DNA of 64,000 nucleotides. Origin: Cheilinus undulatus (Eukaryota; Chordata; Actinopteri; Labriformes; Labridae). The position numbers and the translations under genes are program-made. The notes under the pieces were generated by a model. That model saw only the letters and a list, made by a program, of their open reading frames with translations. It was not told where the DNA came from and made no database searches. Shown here one piece after another: positions 21,601 to 32,400 of the stretch. Each line of letters starts with the position of its first letter. The first letter of the stretch is position 1. The stretch spans positions 17,134,212 through 17,198,211 of the forward strand of contig NC_054876.1 of assembly GCF_018320785.1 (NCBI RefSeq), given 5' to 3'.

Positions 21601-23745
21601 CAATCTTGATATGCTGGCAATCAGGGTATAGACCCAAGAATCCACTCCATCATCAGCCCGTAACAACGATTCTTTGAACCAACTGAAAGAGAGATTTGTT
21701 GCATTTTTCGTGTCCAGATTTTAAGATTTTGTGGCTCCTTGGTTCTTGCTTTGGGTGCGAGGGATCTGGGGTTCAAATCCCGGACGAGGCCAAACTACTG
21801 ATGCCTGAGTATCTCAGGGATATGATTTTCAGGGCCCCATGCTGACAAACTCTGCTCATACAGGTACTTGCCTGCTCAACCTCTTCCTGCGCCTCCTCAA
21901 TCTCGATATGCTGGCGTTTAGCGTGAAGGACGGCTCCAAAGTTCTCTACAGTTAAAAGTTGAACTAGTACATGTCATTAAAGCCACATATTATAGACCAG
22001 CTTGAATCATTTTAGACTGTCTTAACAATAGACCCATGAAACCACTCCACTGACAGAGTGTAAGAACGATTCCTTGAACCAACCAATAACCCACTGAAAG
22101 AGAGATTGGTTGTATTTTTGGTGTCCACATTGTAAGATTCCCTAGCCACTTGGTCTAGGGGTATGTATGATTCGCCCTGAGGATGATCTCGGATGAGCTT
22201 AAGCTGCTGCCATGAGTCTGTCAGGGGTGCACTTCTCAAGGCCCATGGTGATGAACTCTGCACATACATGCCTGCCCAATATCCTGCAGAGCACTTACTC
22301 TGTCACTAATGTGAGTACAAACTGCATGGCAGGAGCTCCATATAATATATTTCTCTATAACGGGGACTGAAATAAACTGGATAAATTGTTTTCAGATTAT
22401 ATTCTCTTTGTTTTTAAATGGGTTTGATTATTTCTAAATGAGTGATGCACAAACCTTCCTTGCCTTTCCACTACTGTTTCCACTACTATATAAATGTACT
22501 GCATATTTATTGCTCCTAGATACATCCATTAGTTTATCTTTGTTTTTTCTGACTTTAATTCTAATAACCAACTGCTTCTTACATGCAAATTAAAATGTTC
22601 ATGACTGTTCACTGACATAGCTTTCCATATACAGGAGTGAGACGACTTTCCAACAACCTGAAAGAGATGACTGGACAAGGAGCAAATATCTACTTCATGG
22701 TGTGCTGGCTGGTTGTTGCTCCCATCCTTATTACTGTGAGTCAATACCCTTTTTAAAATATTGCCTCAGTATGAGTTGTCTTTTTGACCCTTTTGCTTCC
22801 AAATTTGTCTTAACATTTTTCTAGAATCTGCTCTTATGGCTTTTTTGTGTTAGGAAATCTCCATTAACAACTTTTCCAATTTTAAAAATGCTTAAGAAAG
22901 GAAATTGGATCAAACTAGACTGTTCATAGAGATGATTTCTTCAAGAGATACAGCTAAATGTGTTGAAATTTGTCATGTTTTTCTTCTCTTGCAGGTCATC
23001 CTGGTTTTTGCTGTCATCCAGTTCAAACCGGCCCGCTACGAGGACTACATCTTCCCTCCCTGGGCTCAGGGGGTTGGCTGGGTCATTGCCTTGGCTTCCA
23101 TCATCTGGATCCCCTTGGGTGCTGTCCACACATTGTGGGTGCTACCTGGATCATTGATGCAGGTGACTGTTTGCATTTAAATCAACAAAGACAGAGTAAA
23201 TGGTTCAGATGTCAGGTGGTCAAATTTTCAATATCCAGACACTTTTTGACACCATGGGATTTAAAGCACTACAATCTGTTATTTCCATGATCAATAAGTA
23301 CAGAAAAGTACTGAAACTTTACAGCTACATCCATTTTATAAAATAGATGATTTGACTAATCCATACCTTTGTTGGCAATGTTTGATAAGTGAAAAGAAGT
23401 AATGACTCAGTAAAGAGTGCACTGGACTTCTATTTTTGATGCCATGATGTCCACACTAGTATTGAGCTCTTGACTTTTACTAGTGTCTAATCAAAGTTGA
23501 AATTCTGGTACAATGTCAGACCTTTTTCTCTTTAGTGCATGCATGTAAAAAACTGACTGTAAGTAATCAATTATTTGTGTTATTCTCCTCAGAAACTAAA
23601 GCTGTCCATCACACCGTACGCACTGAATGAAAAGCAAAAGATGCCGTATTATGAGAGGGGAGGAATGTATGAGAATCCAGCCATATCGGTCATCAGCTCC
23701 AACTTCAGTATTCATGTCAAACCTCCTGTTGAGACAAATTTCTGA
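12477..23745 (+). CDS. SLC6-family Na+/Cl- dependent transporter, 13 exons, 596 aa
   Basis: Complete spliced coding sequence: 12477-12654, 13003-13137, 14115-14319, 16153-16285, 16374-16508, 16642-16745, 16838-16962, 19323-19435, 19526-19666, 19740-19839, 22635-22735, 22995-23162, 23593-23745. It totals 1791 bases with no frame break, and all introns are GT-AG. The product has the 12-helix neurotransmitter:sodium symporter fold expected to import a small amino acid or derivative with Na+ and Cl- across the plasma membrane. Visible motifs: [10 protein letters not shown] in TM1 (44-53 approx.), [14 protein letters not shown] in TM2, EL2 with paired Cys145/Cys154 and sequons at N146, N153 and N160, TM6 [13 protein letters not shown]7 N306/S310, TM8 LGLDS. 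Chloride ligands Tyr79, Gln270, Ser274, Asn306 and Ser310 are kept. Gly43 replaces the Asp of monoamine carriers, pointing to an amino-acid-type substrate. Cys40 and Asn273 are unusual. The C-terminus ETNF fits a class I PDZ ligand. The exact paralogue was not identified. A second Met (M17, 12525) is a possible alternative start. Confidence 0.93.
12655..13002 (+). other. SLC6 intron 1
   Basis: 348-bp intron; nothing recognisable inside. Confidence 0.6.
13003..13137 (+). CDS. SLC6 gene exon 2 (TM2)
   Basis: Codes for residues 60-104, with TM2 and the first intracellular loop. It begins [20 protein letters not shown], then [13 protein letters not shown]. Tyr79 is the chloride-coordinating Tyr of the family (SERT Tyr121). 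Acceptor TTTCTGCCAG, donor AAAG/GTAGAT, phase 1 at both ends. Confidence 0.92.
13586..13996 (+). repeat. tandem repeat, about 91-bp unit x 4.5, in SLC6 intron 2
   Basis: Degenerate direct repeats with the landmark GATGAATTTCACATAA...AGGTAGAAAA recurring near 13615, 13705, 13796, 13887 and 13977, each followed by CTGTCAAAA-TGGCCTC-like and TACTGGTGTATTACCA-like words. The constant spacing of about 91 bp marks a minisatellite. The rest of intron 2 (13138-14114) shows nothing else. Confidence 0.85.
14115..14319 (+). CDS. SLC6 gene exon 3 (TM3 and large extracellular loop)
   Basis: Codes for residues 105-172. TM3 contains [19 protein letters not shown]; Tyr121 matches the pocket Tyr176 of SERT. 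EL2 begins [16 protein letters not shown], with the conserved disulfide pair Cys145-Cys154 and three N-glycosylation sequons (N146, N153, N160). Donor TTCAG/GTAACA. Confidence 0.92.
14320..16152 (+). other. SLC6 intron 3
   Basis: 1.8-kb intron. A Tc1-like remnant occupies about 15019-15530. The rest, including two minus-strand open frames at 15596-15903, has no recognised feature. Confidence 0.5.
15019..15530 (+). mobile_element. Tc1/mariner-like remnant (5' part)
   Basis: Begins with GAGTCCCTTCCAAAAGTATTGG, typical of a fish Tc1-like terminal repeat. An N-terminal transposase fragment follows at about 15390-15480 ([20 protein letters not shown], then GRSIRAIA, a helix-turn-helix start). The catalytic domain and right end are missing or unrecognisable. 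Confidence 0.6.
16153..16285 (+). CDS. SLC6 gene exon 4 (TM4)
   Basis: Codes for residues 173-216. It completes EL2 ([20 protein letters not shown]) and holds TM4 ([20 protein letters not shown]). Acceptor TTTCATGAAG, donor AAG/GTGAGT. Confidence 0.92.
16374..16508 (+). CDS. SLC6 gene exon 5 (TM5)
   Basis: 45 codons, phase 0 at both ends (residues 218-262 approx.). It includes [18 protein letters not shown], the family's conserved TM5, and EL3 with the family-typical [11 protein letters not shown]. Confidence 0.92.
16642..16745 (+). CDS. SLC6 gene exon 6 (TM6)
   Basis: Residues 263-297 approx., with [20 protein letters not shown] then [13 protein letters not shown]. Gln270 and Ser274 are chloride/sodium ligands. 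Asn273 stands where SERT Phe335 or LeuT Phe253 forms the extracellular gate. Confidence 0.92.
16838..16962 (+). CDS. SLC6 gene exon 7 (TM7)
   Basis: Begins [13 protein letters not shown] sequence after splicing ([19 protein letters not shown]), with Asn306 and Ser310 as chloride-site residues, then [14 protein letters not shown] and the start of EL4. Confidence 0.92.
16963..19322 (+). other. SLC6 intron 7
   Basis: 2.4-kb intron. It holds a TAGC/GCTA-rich tract (17785-18135) and, at about 18840-19270, a decayed interspersed repeat ending near TTTTTTGAGATGTATTTCTG, possibly of DNA-transposon origin but unclassified. No exon was seen. Confidence 0.5.
17785..18135 (+). repeat. TAGC/GCTA-rich degenerate simple repeat
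   Basis: Dozens of GCTA, TAGCT and GCTAAC words in irregular order (for example AACATAGCTAAGCTAACTAG) over about 350 bp. The word and its reverse complement alternate, so the tract is self-complementary over short distances. Confidence 0.75.
19323..19435 (+). CDS. SLC6 gene exon 8 (EL4 and TM8 start)
   Basis: Residues 339-376, with [20 protein letters not shown] then [18 protein letters not shown]. The LGLDS motif supplies Na+ ligands in TM8. Acceptor GTGTGTCCAG, donor GAG/GTACAG. Confidence 0.92.
19526..19666 (+). CDS. SLC6 gene exon 9 (TM8 end, TM9)
   Basis: 47 codons, phase 0 at both ends: [16 protein letters not shown], a basic cytoplasmic loop FKRKE, then TM9 [20 protein letters not shown]. 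The acceptor has a strong T-rich tract. Confidence 0.92.
19740..19839 (+). CDS. SLC6 gene exon 10 (TM10)
   Basis: Residues 424-456: [19 protein letters not shown], then [15 protein letters not shown]. Glu448 aligns with the outer-gate acid of the family (SERT Glu493). Donor TATG/GTGAGA opens the intron carrying the tRNA array. Confidence 0.92.
20109..20180 (+). tRNA. tRNA-Pro (anticodon TGG), probably functional
   Basis: 72-nt cloverleaf. Acceptor GGCTTGT/ACGAGCC (one G-U pair), anticodon arm CTTGC-TTTGGGT-GCGAG with anticodon TGG, T arm CCGGG-TTCAAAT-CCCGG, discriminator C. The B box GGTTCAAATCC is intact. The A-box region has GGAG where the best copy has GGGG. A TTTTT run about 35 nt downstream could end Pol III transcription. 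Confidence 0.65.
20563..20633 (+). pseudogene. tRNA-Pro relic (TGG), damaged
   Basis: 71 nt. The anticodon arm has lost a base (TTTGGTGTGAG instead of TTTGGGTGCGAG), so the 5-bp stem cannot form properly. The T loop reads GCTC instead of GTTC, breaking the B box. Acceptor pairs are still possible with two G-U pairs. Confidence 0.75.
21030..21101 (+). tRNA. tRNA-Pro (anticodon CGG)
   Basis: 72-nt canonical cloverleaf. Acceptor GGCTCGT pairs perfectly with ACGAGCC; anticodon stem CTCGC/GCGAG with loop TTCGGGT gives anticodon CGG; T arm CCGGG-TTCAAAT-CCCGG; discriminator C. The A box (TGGTCTAGGGG) and B box (GGTTCAAATCC) are intact. No run of four T residues follows closely; the first TTTT is about 155 nt downstream, which is odd for a Pol III gene. 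Confidence 0.88.
21436..21507 (+). pseudogene. tRNA-Pro relic (anticodon AGG)
   Basis: 72 nt with anticodon loop TTAGGAT, which reads AGG. There is a C/A mismatch in the anticodon stem (CTCGC/GCAAG), a mismatch in the acceptor (GGCTCGT/ATGATCC) and a weakened T stem. Probably a pseudogene, though it is the only copy with the AGG anticodon. Confidence 0.65.
21733..21791 (+). pseudogene. tRNA-Pro relic lacking the D arm (TGG)
   Basis: 59 nt: GGCTCCTTGG is joined directly to TTCTTGCTTTGGGTGCGAG, deleting about 13 nt of the D arm and the A box. The T arm and acceptor 3' strand remain but with mismatches. Confidence 0.8.
22144..22200 (+). pseudogene. tRNA-Pro relic, severely decayed
   Basis: Only AGCCACTTGGTCTAGGGGTA and scattered 3' pieces (GATGATCTCGGATGAGC) are left. 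The anticodon and T loop are lost. Its flanks still match those of the array. Confidence 0.7.
22635..22735 (+). CDS. SLC6 gene exon 11 (cytoplasmic loop, TM11 start)
   Basis: Residues 457-490: the cytoplasmic loop [20 protein letters not shown] and the start of TM11 ([13 protein letters not shown]). Acceptor CATATACAG, donor ACT/GTGAGT. Confidence 0.92.
22995..23162 (+). CDS. SLC6 gene exon 12 (TM11 end, TM12)
   Basis: 56 codons, phase 0 at both ends: [20 protein letters not shown], then [18 protein letters not shown] and [18 protein letters not shown]. The PPWAQ/GW motif precedes TM12 as in other SLC6 members. Intron 12 (23163-23592) shows nothing else. Confidence 0.92.
23593..23745 (+). 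CDS. SLC6 gene exon 13 (C-terminal tail) and stop
   Basis: 50 residues plus TGA at 23743-23745. The cytoplasmic tail begins [20 protein letters not shown] and ends in ETNF. The tail is specific to this paralogue and I could not match it to a named one. No AATAAA was found before the Tc1-like element at 24268, so the 3' end is unknown. Confidence 0.9.
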   Translation, partial: KLKLSITPYALNEKQKMPYYERGGMYENPAISVISSNFSIHVKPPVETNF

Positions 23746-24267
23746 TACCTCATAAAGCTCATTTAGAGTGGCAGATTCAGTAAACCATAATCACAAATTA
23801 TTGCTCACTGCCAGCTTCAGATCTGCAAAAGAAAGTCAAACAGAAGTGTACGACATAAATTATTCACATGATTGTGAAATTGCACTGCTGCATATCTGCC
23901 ATGTAGATATTTTAAATTGGCCTATTTTTGTGAGCCTTTAAATTGAAATTCTGAGATTTTGTGGAACTTCTGCTTACAGTACTGATCTTTTTTTAAGCCA
24001 TGAAATGTTTTAGAAAGACACTGTTTAAAATCTGTTATTGTTGCATACATCTATGATAACTGACCAACACTAGTGACACACCTTTGGTCTTAGGATTTCT
24101 TACGCACAGGTTTCCTCTCTTGTCAGTGGCTTTTACTTTGTAAATGGTGCCATCCTCTGGTGAAAAGTGTTCATACAATTACACACCACCAAATCACATA
24201 TCTACCAAGTGCACTCCTCTAATCTTTGGTAAGAAGAAAGTCCAGACAGACATCTTATTTCAGGATA
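23746..24267 (+). other. SLC6 3' flank, probable 3' UTR
   Basis: AT-rich and without repeats or open frames of note. No canonical polyadenylation hexamer was seen. Confidence 0.4.
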
Positions 24268-25755
<1,488 letters not shown>

Positions 25756-25757
25756 TA

Positions 25758-26065
25758 TAAGAACAATACAACAAACAATACAACTCAAGGCCTAAAATCA
25801 CCATTGTGTGAAGTCTTGACCAATCAAATCAGGCCATTTTACAATCTTCAGGCTTGAGTGTACATGTCATTCAGTCTGCTGTTGTCTAAGACCAAAGCTT
25901 TTTTTGTTTCAGTTTAGCGAAACATATTTTTTTGTTTTGTTTTTTAGTTATTTTGAGTTAACTACAACAACCTTGGTAAGAAGATATGCTTACATTATGT
26001 TTTGTGGAAGAAGAATGCTTCACATGCCAATGGTGTTTGTCCACCATCACAATGAGCAAAAGCTG
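25758..26065. other. intergenic spacer
   Basis: About 300 bp between two Tc1-like elements; nothing recognised. Confidence 0.4.
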
Positions 26066-27600
26066 CAGTGCCTCTAAAAAGTATTCACCCCCCTAGATGT
26101 TTTACCCTTTCATTGATTTTATAAATCAATCATGGTCAATATAATTTAGCTTTCTGACAATTAATGCAAAAAAACCCTCTTTCATACCAGAGTGAAAACA
26201 GATTTCTACAAAGTAATTTCGCAAGTTGCTTTGACTCAGTCACTCCAGAACATTCACCTTGTAGTCTTTAAACCATTTCTGTGTGTTCTGTACACTTTGA
26301 GTCATTGTCTTGCTGGAAAATAAATATCCCAAGTCATAGATCTCTTGCAGGCTGAATAAGACTGTCCTGCAGGATTTTTAAAAAATATTTTGCTGCCTTC
26401 ATTTTACCCTCTACCTTTACAAGCCTTCCAGGGCCAGCTGCTGAGAAGCATTATCACAGCATGATGCTGCCACCACTGTGGAGGTGGTGTGTTTGTGGTG
26501 ATGTGCAACCTTTTGATGAACTTTCTCCCACTTGACCATGGAGTCTCCCACATGCCTTTTGGTGAACTCTAGTTGAGATTAAATGGCTCAGTCTCAATCT
26601 CCTCCTTAAACACTGAGGCCTTCAGGACTAAATTGACTGCACCTGGAAAGTGATTGAGTGCATTAGGTTGCAAGGGCTCAAAGGGGTATAAATAGGAATG
26701 GGACAGCCCTTTCTTGTTGTGCGTCGTGTTACTTATGATCACAGCATTGAGAATGTTGATTTTACGTCTATTGCTTTCCTCAAGGCCAATTTCCTCAGCG
26801 GATGAAGGCTGTTTTACATGATATACTTACAAGAAAACATATTTTTGCAGTGTCAACACTAATTGCATCATCCATGTTTTTTGTTTACTATTTTGCTCTT
26901 TTCAGTTCACTTTTATAGCATTCACTAGCGGGCTTGTCATATCCCTGTCATATGTCATAATGCTATGAACTATGGGTAATTCCCTCACACTAAGTCTGCA
27001 GATATATCCACTCGCATAAAAAAAGGGTGCATGAAGGACTCAAGAAGTCTATGAGATTTCCCTGACACACTTTACCATTTGGCCATAGTTTGCTTCAATG
27101 GTGGATTTCTCTTTGCCAGTCTCCCATAAAGCTTTGACTGGTGAAGAACCCGGGCAACAGTTGTTGTATGCAGAGTCTCTCCCAACTCAGCTGCTGAAGC
27201 TTGTAACTCCTTCAGAGTCTTGGTGGTCTCTCTCACTAGTCTCCTTCTTGTACAGTCACTCAGTTTGTCAGGACATCCTGATCTAGGCAGATTTACACAT
27301 GCCATCTACCTCCATTTCTTGGTAATGGATTAAATTGAACTCTGGGGGATGTTCAGTGAATTTGAATTTTTTTCTGTATCCTTCCCCTGACTTATACTTT
27401 CCTCTGAGTTGCTTGGAGTGTTCTTTTGTCTTCATGATGTAATGATAGCCAGGAATACTAATCAACCAGTGACTGGACCCTCCAGACAGGTGACCACTAG
27501 CACCAATTGGCTGGACCTCTGTTGAATTAGGCCAGTCACTCTAAAGGGGGTAAATATTTATGCTAAATTATATTGATCATGACTGATTCATAAAATCATA
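26066..27600 (-). mobile_element. second Tc1-like element, degenerate
   Basis: The left terminal region has GCAGTGCCTCTAAAAAGTAT then TCACCCCC, a fish Tc1-like inverted-repeat type. Minus-strand transposase pieces: MKTKEHSKQLRGKYKSGEGY near 27435-27375 and CVNLPRSGCPDKLSD, RRRLVRETTKTLKELQASAA at 27300-27150. The segment around 26440-26480 retains CATTATCACAGCATGATGCT (the antisense of a downstream catalytic block). Internal deletions and frame shifts make it inactive. The right end is approximate. Confidence 0.72.
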
Positions 27601-29387
27601 GAAGGGTGGAGTTGACGAAAATGGCTGTAAAAAGCTTGGACCTCCTTGTTCATACAACAGAGCACTGTGTTGACGATATTTACAAAATTAGTAACCCTCA
27701 TTTACATTATCTTTGAACAATATTTCAGTTTGAGCTGGGATTTGAAGTCCTCATGAGCAGTGCACCATAAAAAACAGAACCACCAGCAGCCCTGTGTGTG
27801 ATGTATTTGTTTCTTTTAATGGTAATTAAGATTTGCGTGTAGGTTGTGTGAGTACTACCGACAGTAAAATCTAATCTCGAGCCGATAGCTAGTTCTCAGT
27901 GGTATAGAAACTTTCTGGTGCATCAATGTCACTCCCCACAGCTGTCCCATTTTGACTGGCTAGATTAGGACACTAAGGCATAATTTGCTTACACTATTGG
28001 CAGATGTTACTTACTACAATCAATCTATACCTTAATCTTCTGCTTATTATATCTTGAAAAAAGATGTTTTTTTCTGGACTTGTCAGGTAAAAGTAGCTAA
28101 CATGAAAAAGCAGATATTTTGTCTGGGTTTTTGGAGTGCACACTTTGATAAATTTGTTTAGGCACTATATTACAATTAAGTAAACGTGGACTTAAACTGC
28201 TGGTGAAAGCCACTATATATTTTTTTACACACTTTAAAAAATATATTCCCTTATATTGACAGCTTCCTCTAAAAACATGATCCACTGTAAACTGACTCAT
28301 GACAGCTGACTCCTTTATTAGGTCAATTGCAACAAGGCACTGCTGATAAAAAATGAAACATAAAGGTTTATTGATAAAGTACCCAAGGATTTTAACTTTC
28401 ATGTCATGTAAGGTGCAATAAATTCCTGTCACAAAGTCCATGGCTGGTGTTTGATTTCTGCCAAAATAAATGGACTTTAAACAGTCAACTCTTGATGATA
28501 TAAAACAAACAAAACCTTATTTCAGGGCAATCCATTTTTATTTATTCGTTTAAGGAGAAATTTCCACTGAGGGGTACACATTTCTAGGGTATACATGTGC
28601 ATGGAGTTAGTTTCTCTTCTCCCTACAGAAGTTGCCAGTGTCTTCTCTTGTCACGACTCATTAATGAATCCAAAGTGCAGAATAACTGAATGTACACAGG
28701 CAGAAAGGTGGGTTGTAGAGACAGAAAAGGGTATCAGTGTGTTCCTGATTCCTCAGATGGGGTTGAAAACTGGTTGACTGATGTGTTGTGTGCGAAGGTG
28801 CCAGGCTGGACTATCTGATGGTTAGTTACAGTGAGTATGGTAAAGTTTGTTTATGGTTAGTGAGTATGAGACCACATCTAACTATGACTGAAGTTAAAAT
28901 ACTTATAAAAATTTTAAACAAAAGAAAAATTGTCATTTTTCATAAAACATCCATTAATTTTTCATGTAATTTTAAAAAGATATGTCATATAACCTACAAA
29001 AAAAAAACAAAGAACATGTGCAATCAATGGCGTACTCTTCCCTCTGAAGTGATGGTCATGCAGATGACCATTAGCGCAGCAGCAGCTTCCTCCCCTCTTT
29101 TTTTTTGTTCCTACTGTTGTTTGGAGTTTCAGCTCAGTTCAGGACCAGGACTCATTTAAAACAGCATTCAGTAGTATTTTTATGTAGTGGTTTTACAAAG
29201 TCCACGCCCTTCATTTCCTCCGCTCAGCCTCCTCAAGGCTCTCCCCGACCATGTCTCTGCAGATCCAGCGCAGCTGTAGTTGATTTGTTGTTGTCCCCCC
29301 ACCCTGCTTCCCTCGCCCAGCAGAGGTCGCTAAAGAGTTACCGTGGCTGCTGTCTGTCTGCTCCTCCTGCAGCTTCCTGTCTTGCTG
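27601..29387. other. intergenic region and probable dhrs11 3' UTR
   Basis: Nothing coding recognised. The part next to 29387 is expected to be dhrs11 3' UTR. Candidate poly(A) hexamers on the minus strand are at 28537-28546. Confidence 0.4.
28537..28546 (-). promoter_or_regulatory. candidate dhrs11 polyadenylation signal
   Basis: Two overlapping AATAAA hexamers on the minus strand (TTTATTTATT on the plus strand), about 840 bases after the dhrs11 stop codon. No transcript evidence is available and such hexamers are common in AT-rich DNA. Confidence 0.25.
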
Positions 29388-29429
29388 CTATGACACCTGC
29401 TCCACCGGCCTCATCTGCACATCTCCAAT
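29388..29429 (-). CDS. dhrs11: dhrs11 exon 7 (last)
   Basis: Codes for [13 protein letters not shown] and the stop TAG (29390-29388). The acceptor ATCAG is at 29434-29430. Typical C-terminus of DHRS11. Confidence 0.9.
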   Translation of the reverse strand: MGDVQMRPVEQVS

Positions 29430-32400
29430 CTGATGACACAAAAACCAAATCAATACAGAAAGTGAACACCATTAAAGGCTGATTCATGAGATGGTATGGA
29501 GTCTAGGGAGAGATACCTGGACATGAGGAGGGGCACTGAGGACGAATGTGACTGCACTGGCTATGTCTTCAGCTTTCAAACACTGAGAACAAGACAAAAG
29601 ATGTGTTATTAAGATGGAATAGCTCTCCTGTTTTCACTTTTTGAGTATATCTGTGGACCTTTATCGCAGGCCTCCCATGCTTTCCTGAAGATCACTTTCC
29701 AGGGCTTTCTAGCAACCATTTTGCTAAGATGACAGTAATGCATTGTGCCCATACATTAATATGATCCTTTTTGCAAGCCTGACTAAGAGATGACCTGCTT
29801 TGTCATGTCTCCATCTCTTCTCACCGTCTATCGGGACAATAATGCACCTGCAAATATGTAGCACTTAATTTTATTACCAAAGTATGTTAGAATAATAGTT
29901 TGGGAACATGTAATCTATCTTTTACAGTCCTCAAGAGATTACATTTTTTAACTGCAATTAATCTCAGGATTTCTGTGGTCAATCACAATTAATCACACCC
30001 TTTCTATCACATTTTAAAATTCCACTGTTTTGCATTCTTTTTTTCTTATGTCTAAAAATAAGGTTAACTGACTACCTGTTTGGGAAAACACTGATTTTTT
30101 TAGGTACTGTGACTTTAACATGGACTTCACCACAGGAAAAAAGAATTTGTTCTGGATTAAAAAGGAAAAAAGGGAAAAGTAAAAATGTAAATGTTTATAA
30201 ACACAATGTTCAGATGATTTTGACTTGTCCACTGAGATGTCTGTGAGTTTTTGAAGTGAAATGAGACATTAGGGAGCAGTGGTGGAATTATTTTGCATCA
30301 CTGTGGCTGAATACGACTAACTGCCTTTTTTTTTTTTTTTTTTTAATGCACCAATAGCAGGCCAACATTAATTGCAATCACTGTGGTTAATCTTGACAGC
30401 TCTTTTTTGTTTTAATTTCTTCTCAGAATGTGCACAAGAATTTAAAGGTACAATATTTCAGGTCTAGAGCTGCTACTAGTCTATTTGAAATGTAATAATA
30501 CATAAACTACTGTCACTATTTGACATGATCATAACATATTTTGCTCTTTCAGATGGCAGTTTTATCTGTTTTGAGGTTCTTTGATATAAAAGCAGTCAAA
30601 TATTTACAACTATTTTTCAGGAATGAACAAGATTTTTCTAGAATTTCTGCCTTTTTTTCCCCAATCTCTTTTGTTTTTTTCCTTGACTGGAAACTTAGTT
30701 AACCATTTTCCAGGATGCATGGGAACCCTGTCAGTGTAATTCTTCGTTCTTACTTTTATACTTTCATACACAGCAGCTGCTTTCTCTGGATCACTGTTGT
30801 GGTGCCGGAAGGCAAACTCAGTCTCCACCAGTCCAGGAGATATACACTGCAGGGGAGAGAAAATCATTACAACCGTGATTCACAAACTGTGCTGCTGCAC
30901 TTCAGGCTGATCACATCCACCAAAACAGACCAGAAAATTATAACAAGAGAGCCATATTAACCTTGTTTTAGCAGATATGTACCATATGCCCACACTGGTA
31001 GAATATTTTTGCAATGTGTTTCTTCATGATCCTGATGAAGGCCAAAGCCAAATGTGTTGGTCTAATAAAGCTCTTCTCTAAACTGTAAATGTTGCAGGTT
31101 CTTTATTTTCTACTGATTCAGTAGAAAATGGCACAGGGAATATAGACACAGTTTAATTTGCTTTTTTAAAAGCTTAATTTAGCATTTCTGTGGAGAAGCT
31201 GCCTCCATTATACAGAATGCTTTTATTCTGAAACATTTCCTGCCTCAGTTATACTTTGGATTAAGTCTCTTGTTTGGAGATTTATTGAGGTAAAATTCAT
31301 GAAAACAGACAGAGCTGTTGATCTGCGCTGGTATGAAAGCTGGGACGGTGCTAACCAGAGCTGACCTGCGCTAACACAGCAAACAAAGCAAACACAAGCC
31401 CAGTCTGAAATAGGCGACTGGTGAAACAAGTTGAAGGATAAAGCGCTGACAAGAGCTAACATGGATGCTAAATTGCAGTGATTAAATACATCCATCCTGT
31501 TCTTTATCTTTTGAGGGGTTTTAAACATCCTCAGTCTATCTGATAGCTTGATTATATGTCTGTCTTGATTCCCACCCTGTTACATGCTTCCATAAAGTTT
31601 GTGAAGTCAAACCACACATGGAGATTTGTTGTAGTAAAGCAGTTTCAGAAAGTAGCTTACCGTGGCTCTGATGTGGGTGTTTGCTTCTCGGAGCTCTTGC
31701 CGTATCCCCTCAGTCAAAGCCGTCACAGCGTATTTGGTGGCACAGTAGAAATGCTCATCAGCACTTGGTACCACCCTGTGCCCACCCATACTGTCAAAGT
31801 CAGGAGAGGAGATACATACAAATAAACTTCTGATTAACTACACTTGACTGATGAAGAAAAACTGGGGCTATATGTTAATAATCCCTGTCTGTAATTGATC
31901 TACTCTATCAATGGTAGGGTTACCTTATATTCTAAATACTTTTTGGGGATTTTACTGATGCAGACAATTTCCAATTTTGAATTGAATAAAAAGAGCTCTC
32001 CAATGTTTGCAAAACTCATCCTGATCACCCTTAAATCTTTTAAGACACTGCTGCTCCATTTCATCTTAAGTTTCCAGTCTGGTCTGATACAGGAGGAAAA
32101 ATTCAGTGATGTGAGCACTTTCGACAACCAATACGTTGACTCGCTTGAGCATGAAAACAGGAAGCAGTAAACCAGCGTGATGACTAAATCATGGAGGGAA
32201 CTCCGGGACCGTGCAAGCTTCTGCTCCTTCTAGGCTGCTTCACTGTGAACTAAATGAGATGTACTAGCAGGATGCTCGTTTCATGTAAGGACATGTTTTA
32301 GAGCAGTTCATTCTAATTCATTCAATTTTACATTATTTCAAAGTGTGATCAGTGTGTGTTGATGATGATGCACATCGTAAAAGTCATCATCAAATACGAG

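Larger units (their letters stand above)
19876..22275 (+). repeat. tandem array of tRNA-Pro-containing units in SLC6 intron 10
   Basis: About six head-to-tail units. Each has an upstream block (GGTTGGCTCCACA, then TTTTAGACTGTCTTTACA, CCACTCCATCGAC and GAGAGATTTGTTG), a tRNA-Pro or relic, and a downstream block (CTACTGATACCTGA, TGCTGACAAACTCTG, ATGCTGGCATTCAGG). The tRNA starts are 20109, 20563, 21030, 21436, 21733 and 22144, giving spacings of 454, 467, 406, 297 and 411 bp. Flanks are duplicated with the tRNA, so the array grew by segmental tandem duplication rather than retroposition. It fills most of the 2795-bp intron (19840-22634) and runs in the same orientation as the host gene. Confidence 0.92.

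Noticed and set aside
19876..22275. Interpreting the tRNA array as tRNA-derived SINEs
   Set aside because: Copies are head-to-tail with long shared flanks on both sides, lack poly(A) or SINE tails and target duplications, and two fold as complete tRNAs.
12477..23745. Naming the transporter as a specific SLC6 member (serotonin, GABA, glycine, proline or creatine type)
   Set aside because: Gly43 excludes the monoamine type; other pocket residues and the tail fit none of the remembered members well enough to give a symbol.
28097..28441. 114-codon minus-strand frame downstream of dhrs11
   Set aside because: Lies in the expected dhrs11 3' UTR/intergenic zone; no motif and no good splice or start context.
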